10,775 nucleotides of DNA from Candidatus Sulfotelmatobacter sp. (GTDB lineage: Bacteria > Acidobacteriota > Terriglobia > Terriglobales > SbA1). The stretch is from positions 1-10,775 of the forward strand of contig JASLEQ010000419.1 in assembly GCA_030151135.1 (NCBI GenBank), read 5' to 3'. The position numbers and the translations under genes were made by a program. How positions within the stretch are numbered: position 1 is the first letter of the stretch; each line of letters opens with the position of its first letter. This document shows positions 7,261 to 10,775 of the stretch, piece after piece. The notes beneath the pieces were generated by a model. It did no database searches. It was not told the DNA's origin and worked only from the letters and a program-made list of their open reading frames with translations.

Positions 7261-8429
7261 CTGGTCTCGATCAAAGGTAGGGTTGCGTGCACCAAAGTAC
7301 CAGGCTCAGCTCTGGTAATCCTAATGTCACCATTCAATTGATTCACCCTCTCCCGCATGCCGCTGATCCCTACGCCGAGCATTACCGGAATTCCATTCCT
7401 GGACTCGGGAAACCCCTTGCCAAAGTCACGAATACGCACGGCCACCGTATCGTGTTCCTGAATCATATCGATGCGCGCTTCCTGGCTCTCGGAGTGCCGG
7501 TAGACATTCGTAAGGGATTCCTGGATCACGCGAAAGATCGCGGTTTCAACCTCGCGGGGCAGGCGCGGAAAAAGAGCGGGCTTATAGTCAAACAAAATAC
7601 GCAGTTGACCCCGACTCTGCAGGCCTTCGAAATACCAATGGAGAGCCGGCAGGAGGCCTGATTCATCGAGCAGTGGCGGATGCAGCAGATAGGACATGTT
7701 GCGAACTTTGCGCAGGGCGCTTTGCGCCAAATCAGTGGCATGCGCCAGATTATCCCCATCACTTTGTTGGAGAACATCCAGCTCAATTTTGAGAGCGGTC
7801 AGTTCCTGACCAAGGTCATCGTGCAGGGTGCGCGCCAGCCGTCGCCTCTCTTCATCTTGTACTCGCATTAACTCGGCCGAGAGTCTCTGAAGTTCCATTG
7901 TCCGGAGTTCAACCTGGCGCTGCGACTCCGTTAATTCCGCCACCCTGGTGCGGAGTTCTTTGTTGAGCTGTCGTGTCCGCTCTTCAAGAGCGCGGCGTTC
8001 GGTCAGGTCTCGAGTTACTTTAGAAAAGCCGCGCAACTCCCCAGTGTGATCCCGCAGCGCCGTGATCACCACATGGGCCCAGAAGCTAGACCCATCTTTC
8101 CGGATGCGCAGGCCTTCGTCGGCAAAGCGGCCTTCCTTCGAGGCTATCTCCAACTCCCGCTGAGGCCACCTGCTCTCTTGAGCCTCCCGCGGATAAAAAC
8201 GAGAGAAATGCGCCCCGATAATTTCTTCCGCCTTGTAGCCTTTGATTCTCTCGGCCCCCTGATTCCAAGTTGCGACTGTACCACTTGGATCGAGCAGAAA
8301 GATTGCGTAATCTTTGACGCTTTCCACCAGGAGACGGAATATCTCGTCGCTTGGGTGAAAAATGTTGTCGCTAGCGAGGGCAGACGAGCTATTCAACTGA
8401 ATTGTATCGGTGTCGTTTTTTCGCAACAA
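7257..8429 (-). CDS. Cytosolic PAS-domain sensor histidine kinase (HisKA_3/NarX-DegS type)
   Basis: This two-component sensor kinase has a PAS domain with PAC motif (about 26-145), which in such proteins senses redox, oxygen, light or small ligands. A coiled-coil linker (about 143-195) follows, then a HisKA_3 dimerisation domain with phospho-acceptor His203 in TLHDDLGQELT, and an HATPase_c domain with N box QESLTNVYRH (Asn308), G1 box DFGKGF (335-340) and G2 box GVGISGMRER (352-361). All key catalytic elements are intact. No transmembrane segment is present, so it is predicted to be cytosolic. HisKA_3 kinases normally pair with NarL/FixJ-type regulators, but none is in the window, making this an orphan kinase locally. 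The start is one of two tandem TTG codons (8429 or 8426); the frame is closed upstream by a stop at 8457-8459, and GAGG lies about 11 bases before the first TTG. Confidence 0.92.
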   Translation of the reverse strand: MLRKNDTDTIQLNSSSALASDNIFHPSDEIFRLLVESVKDYAIFLLDPSGTVATWNQGAERIKGYKAEEIIGAHFSRFYPREAQESRWPQRELEIASKEGRFADEGLRIRKDGSSFWAHVVITALRDHTGELRGFSKVTRDLTERRALEERTRQLNKELRTRVAELTESQRQVELRTMELQRLSAELMRVQDEERRRLARTLHDDLGQELTALKIELDVLQQSDGDNLAHATDLAQSALRKVRNMSYLLHPPLLDESGLLPALHWYFEGLQSRGQLRILFDYKPALFPRLPREVETAIFRVIQESLTNVYRHSESQEARIDMIQEHDTVAVRIRDFGKGFPESRNGIPVMLGVGISGMRERVNQLNGDIRITRAEPGTLVHATLPLIETS

Positions 8430-8450
8430 ATTGTCGCAGACCTCGCTAGC
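8370..8450. repeat. Long-range 10-bp inverted repeat across the kinase start
   Basis: GCTAGCGAGG at 8370-8379, inside the kinase coding region, is exactly complementary to CCTCGCTAGC at 8441-8450, in its leader. The arms are 61 bases apart and enclose the TTG start codons; the leader arm includes the kinase's GAGG ribosome-binding sequence. Pairing in the kinase mRNA would hide that site. TTGTCGC also directly precedes both regions (8367 and 8431). A third GCTAGC is at 8475-8480. This could be translational control or chance. Confidence 0.35.
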
Positions 8451-8489
8451 CGCTTTTTACTTTGGGGACAAGGAGCTAGCTATTTATTC

Positions 8490-8568
8490 TAAACCCGGCC
8501 AATTCATGGGCTATACCGGAAACCCCTTACAATCAAATCGGCATCACCACATTGGCCGGAAACCCGGC
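8490..8568. repeat. Repeats CCGGAAACCC and CCGGCCAAT/ATTGGCCGG in the divergent spacer
   Basis: CCGGAAACCC occurs at 8516-8525 and again at 8556-8565, exactly 40 bases apart, close to four helical turns. A related AAACCCGGC lies at 8491-8499 and at 8560-8568. CCGGCCAAT (8495-8503) and ATTGGCCGG (8551-8559) form a 9-bp inverted repeat. The cluster overlaps the proposed promoter of the propeller gene, which suggests operator sites for a regulator acting on one or both divergent genes. No regulator gene is nearby. Confidence 0.4.
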
Positions 8569-8580
8569 GTCGGGTAAAAT
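8552..8580 (+). promoter_or_regulatory. Candidate sigma70-type promoter for the propeller gene
   Basis: TTGGCC (8552-8557, four of six matches to TTGACA) and TAAAAT (8575-8580, five of six matches to TATAAT) are separated by exactly 17 bases. Transcription would begin near 8587, giving a leader of about 60 bases before ATG 8649. The -35 element lies within the inverted and direct repeats of this spacer, so a repressor binding there would block it. The call rests on consensus match only. Confidence 0.45.
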
Positions 8581-8637
8581 GCCTCCCGAATCCCTACTTT
8601 CTTTTTATCTTTGGGAAAAACTACGGTTCAATCATCG

Positions 8638-8643
8638 AAGGAG
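8638..8643 (+). promoter_or_regulatory. Strong ribosome binding site of the propeller gene
   Basis: AAGGAG lies five bases before ATG 8649. It is the clearest Shine-Dalgarno sequence in the window and fixes the start of the downstream gene, ruling out a missed N-terminal signal peptide upstream. Confidence 0.7.
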
Positions 8644-8648
8644 TTCCA

Positions 8649-9827
8649 ATGAGTGGCGTTCGAATTCTTGTAGGCACGCGCAAGGGAGCATTCATTCTTA
8701 CCGCTGATGGCAAGCGTCAGGATTGGGAGGTCAGCGGGCCCTATTTTGCCGGTTGGGAGCTTTATCACCTGAAAGGCTCGCCCGTCGATCCAAACCGCAT
8801 CTACGCATCGCAGACCAGCGGATGGTTCGGACAGATCATCCAGCGCTCTGATGACGGCGGCAAGACCTGGCACCAGCCTGGTACGCCAGCAGGAGAGTCA
8901 ACCACTGATCCGAGCGGCATGCCGAAGGGCGAGAGCAACAAGTTTGCGTACGACACCGCTGCGGCACCGCTGACTACGCATCAGTTCTACGATGGCACGC
9001 AGCATCCGTGGGAGTTTAAGCGCGTCTGGCACTTAGAGCCTTCGCTGACCGATCCCGACACGGTTTACGCCGGCATCGAAGACGCCGCGCTGTTCAAGTC
9101 CACGGATGGCGGGAAGAACTGGAAGGAACTCCCCGGCCTGCGCGGACATGGGACTGGGCCGAACTGGCAACCCGGCGCCGGAGGCATGTGCCTGCACACG
9201 ATTCTCCTCGATCCGAAAGATCCGAACCGGATCTACATTGCGATCTCCGCCGCGGGGGCATTTCGCACGGACGATGGCGGCAAGACCTGGAAGCCCATCA
9301 ACAAAGGGTTGTATTCAAAATACATTCCGAATCCGACCGCCGAAGTCGGACACTGCGTACATCACGTTGCCATGAATCCGAAGCGTCCGGGGGTTCTTTT
9401 CATGCAGAAACATTGGGACGTGATGCGGTCTGACAACGCGGGCGAGGAGTGGACGAAGATCAGCGGCAATCTGCCAACGGACTTTGGATTCGTCATCGAC
9501 GTGAATTCGAATGAACCCGAAACGATTTACGTGATCCCAATCAAGAGCGATGGCGAGCACTACGTACATGAAGGCAAACTGCGCGTCTTTCGCAGCAAGA
9601 CGGGCGGCAATGAGTGGGAGCCGCTCATGAAAGGGCTGCCTCAAGAAAATTGCTATGTGAACGTTCTGCGCGACGCCATGGCGGTAGACACCCTCGATAA
9701 GTGCGGCATTTACTTCGGCACGACCGGAGGGCAAGTCTACTGCTCGCCCGATTCCGGCGATTCATGGTCGCCCATTGTGCGCGATCTACCGGCTGTGCTG
9801 TCAGTAGAAGTGCAGACACTCCGGTAA
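8649..9827 (+). CDS. Asp-box (BNR repeat) beta-propeller protein, sialidase/VPS10-like fold, cytosolic
   Basis: This protein is built on Asp-box repeats, S/T-x-D-x-G-x-x-W, which sit in blade hairpins of sialidase- and sortilin-like propellers. Six copies are visible, at about residues 67-74, 151-158, 207-214, 261-268, 316-323 and 366-373; the fourth (SDNAGEEW) and fifth (SKTGGNEW) are degenerate. Most are followed by blade strands of the type DPNRIYI. Databases often label such proteins exo-alpha-sialidase or glycosyl hydrolase, but I cannot identify a sialidase arginine triad or the FRIP motif, so no enzymatic activity should be assumed. The N-terminus [13 protein letters not shown] is already the first blade, with no signal peptide, so it should stay in the cytosol, unusual for a family that is often exported. 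DUF4440 and MoaD-like genes follow on the same strand. The function is unknown. Confidence 0.85.
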   Translation: MSGVRILVGTRKGAFILTADGKRQDWEVSGPYFAGWELYHLKGSPVDPNRIYASQTSGWFGQIIQRSDDGGKTWHQPGTPAGESTTDPSGMPKGESNKFAYDTAAAPLTTHQFYDGTQHPWEFKRVWHLEPSLTDPDTVYAGIEDAALFKSTDGGKNWKELPGLRGHGTGPNWQPGAGGMCLHTILLDPKDPNRIYIAISAAGAFRTDDGGKTWKPINKGLYSKYIPNPTAEVGHCVHHVAMNPKRPGVLFMQKHWDVMRSDNAGEEWTKISGNLPTDFGFVIDVNSNEPETIYVIPIKSDGEHYVHEGKLRVFRSKTGGNEWEPLMKGLPQENCYVNVLRDAMAVDTLDKCGIYFGTTGGQVYCSPDSGDSWSPIVRDLPAVLSVEVQTLR

Positions 9828-9942
9828 GAGAAGCTGCGCAACTTTTTTCTGTGGGCGTCAGATTGGTGGAACGATGACGTCAACTGATGTGCCGATGTAC
9901 CAAACGCTAGCGGCTGTTGGCATTTACCCAGAAAGAGAAGGC
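9828..9942 (+). other. Spacer between the propeller and DUF4440 genes
   Basis: These 115 bases contain a weak imperfect stem AAGCTGCGCAACTT running into T6 (9843-9848), a possible but poor terminator. An 8-bp palindrome TGACGTCA lies at 9875-9882. An ATG at 9874 is in frame with the next gene but would bury its signal peptide. I cannot decide whether the two genes share a transcript. Confidence 0.3.
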
Positions 9943-10395
9943 ATGAGACCAATCTGGATGGCACTCGTGGTTTTGCTGTCATTCGGAAGCTTGGGAGTGG
10001 CCCAGGAGAAACCCGCAGCCAAGCCGAAGTCGGACGCGCCTGCCGTTGAAGCGAGAGTGCGCAAGCTCTGGGAGGCGTTCAAGAATAAAGACAAGTCCAC
10101 GCTCTCGAGTGTCCTGGATGACCACTTTCGACTTTTCGAAGAAGGCCTCAGCGCATTCGGAGACAAGAAGACGGAAGTCAATGCCGTGGACGAATTCGAG
10201 CTACTTAGCTACGCGCTCAGCGATTTCACGGTGAAGGCTGTCGGCCCGAATGTGGTCCTCGTTACGTATATTGCGCAGTACGAAGGCAAGTCGGGCGGCG
10301 AACACTCGAAGGCAAAAAGGGTATTTGGCGAGGTCTGGACTCGCGCAAACGGTGAATGGAAGGCCCTTTATCTGCAAGAGACTTACATGAAGTGA
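9943..10395 (+). CDS. Exported DUF4440/SnoaL-like (NTF2-fold) protein
   Basis: Starting at ATG 9943, residues 1-21 form a clear Sec signal ([10 protein letters not shown], hydrophobic core, SLGVAQ), followed by a Lys/Ala/Pro-rich linker to about residue 33. The mature domain of about 115 residues has the DUF4440/SnoaL pattern of an NTF2-like cone: [42 protein letters not shown], then [18 protein letters not shown]. Members of this fold are small ligand-binding proteins or enzymes, and no specific function can be assigned. A longer version from ATG 9874 would put 23 residues before the signal and is less likely; GAGAAGG precedes 9943, though closely. The stop is 11 bases before the MoaD-like gene, so these two probably share an mRNA. 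It is the only predicted exported protein of the trio. Confidence 0.8.
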   Translation: MRPIWMALVVLLSFGSLGVAQEKPAAKPKSDAPAVEARVRKLWEAFKNKDKSTLSSVLDDHFRLFEEGLSAFGDKKTEVNAVDEFELLSYALSDFTVKAVGPNVVLVTYIAQYEGKSGGEHSKAKRVFGEVWTRANGEWKALYLQETYMK

Positions 10396-10406
10396 GGATC
10401 CATAGA

Positions 10407-10712
10407 ATGGCAGTAACGATCCGCGTAGAGTTGCCACAGCACCTTCGCACGCTGGCGCATGTGGGGCATGAAGTAGAAATTGCTGTGAATGGTCCGGTGA
10501 CGCAGCGCTCCGTTCTCGATGCGCTGGAAGAGCGCTTTCCGATGCTGAAGGGGGCGATCCGGGATCATGCAACGAAGCAGCGGCGCGCGTTTCTGCGATT
10601 CTTCGCCTGCCAGGAAGATCTAACCCACGAATCTCCGGATGCACCGCTACCCGAAGCGGTGATCTCTGGCAAAGAACCATACTTGATCATCGGCGCAATT
10701 GCCGGAGGATAG
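10407..10712 (+). CDS. MoaD/ThiS-fold ubiquitin-like protein with C-terminal Gly-Gly
   Basis: This 101-residue cytosolic protein begins [17 protein letters not shown], a beta-grasp opening, continues with a helix of the type [16 protein letters not shown], and ends LIIGAIAGG. The C-terminal Gly100-Gly101 is the hallmark of MoaD, ThiS and prokaryotic ubiquitin-like modifiers, which are adenylated there by an E1-like enzyme and then carry sulfur as thiocarboxylate or are attached to proteins. Canonical MoaD is about 80 residues; this one has extra sequence around residues 58-85, including Cys68. No moaA, moaE, thiG or E1-like gene is near, so a role in molybdopterin or thiamine synthesis is not supported by context. 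ATG 10407 follows GAGG (10393-10396) by ten bases; an in-frame extension to 10356 would overlap the DUF4440 gene and add non-family sequence. Confidence 0.85.
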   Translation: MAVTIRVELPQHLRTLAHVGHEVEIAVNGPVTQRSVLDALEERFPMLKGAIRDHATKQRRAFLRFFACQEDLTHESPDAPLPEAVISGKEPYLIIGAIAGG

Positions 10713-10713
10713 G

Positions 10714-10775
10714 CTAGCCGCGGGCAATTTGAATCAGCTTGGGTAGCACGTCGCCGAACCGCGGCGCGGATGGAC
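10714..10775 (-). CDS. C-terminal end of an unidentified minus-strand gene (partial)
   Basis: Reading the minus strand from the right edge, one frame is open for 19 codons and then stops at TAG (10716-10714). The peptide ends in PSAPRFGDVLPKLIQIARG, which looks like real protein: a Pro-rich stretch then an amphipathic helix. Its stop lies one base after the MoaD-like gene's stop, matching the tight convergent arrangement elsewhere in the window. Too little is visible to name it, and a chance open frame of this length is possible. Confidence 0.4.
   Translation of the reverse strand, partial: PSAPRFGDVLPKLIQIARG

Noticed and set aside
8475..8480. Repeated GCTAGC as a mobile-element footprint or attachment site
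   Set aside because: Copies are short palindromes without flanking direct repeats, integrase or transposase genes; only the longer inverted repeat merits attention.
8046..8492. Plus-strand open frame of 148 codons opposite the kinase PAS domain
   Set aside because: It is antisense to a conserved PAS domain and shows no domain of its own; a shadow frame is the simpler reading.
9832..9848. Intrinsic terminator after the propeller gene
   Set aside because: The T6 run is real but the stem AAGCTGCGCAACTT is short, mismatched and loop-less, so I mention it only as a possibility in the spacer entry.
9874..9942. N-terminal extension of the DUF4440 protein from ATG 9874
   Set aside because: It would place 23 polar residues before an obvious signal peptide.
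10356..10406. N-terminal extension of the MoaD-like protein
   Set aside because: It overlaps the DUF4440 gene and adds sequence unlike the family before the beta-grasp start MAVTIRV.
1..10775. CRISPR array, prophage, insertion sequence, rRNA or tRNA
   Set aside because: No regularly spaced long repeats, transposase or phage proteins, or recognisable RNA gene sequence could be found by reading both strands.

Overview
The window looks like part of a free-living Gram-negative soil bacterium, most probably an acidobacterium. This is an inference from gene style: moderate-to-high GC, exported enzymes with Sec signals, a CPBP protease with the N-terminal style I associate with that phylum, and a DUF4440 protein. 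No rRNA or tRNA gene is present to confirm it, and no search was run. I see no insertion sequence, phage gene, tRNA, CRISPR array or origin.

Layout. Positions 1-3978 carry two plus-strand glucan-processing genes: the 3' part of an amylo-alpha-1,6-glucosidase-like (alpha/alpha)6-barrel glycosidase, then a complete exported GH13 alpha-glucosidase with all catalytic residues. Four bases later come hypA and hypB (3983-5019), nickel-insertion factors for [NiFe] hydrogenase, translationally coupled by an ATGA overlap. From 5016 to 8429 four-base convergent overlaps and one 22-base divergent spacer pack three genes together: a minus-strand GT39-like membrane glycosyltransferase, a plus-strand CPBP intramembrane protease, and a minus-strand cytosolic PAS histidine kinase with no response regulator nearby. 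A 219-base divergent spacer (8430-8648) holds repeats and a plausible sigma70-type promoter. It leads into three plus-strand genes: a six-Asp-box beta-propeller without signal peptide, an exported DUF4440/SnoaL-like protein, and a MoaD/ThiS-fold ubiquitin-like protein ending in Gly-Gly. At the right edge, the last 19 codons of a minus-strand gene appear to face the MoaD-like gene.

How the genes work together. The first two would degrade alpha-glucan or maltooligosaccharide to glucose, with the GH13 enzyme acting outside the cytoplasm. HypA and HypB imply a nickel enzyme elsewhere in the genome. The propeller/DUF4440/MoaD-like trio is the most interesting part. The ubiquitin-like protein has the C-terminal Gly-Gly needed for activation, but no molybdopterin, thiamine or E1 partner is nearby, and it sits beside a cytosolic propeller of unknown role. 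This is the best candidate in the window for an undescribed system; the evidence is gene adjacency and motifs only.
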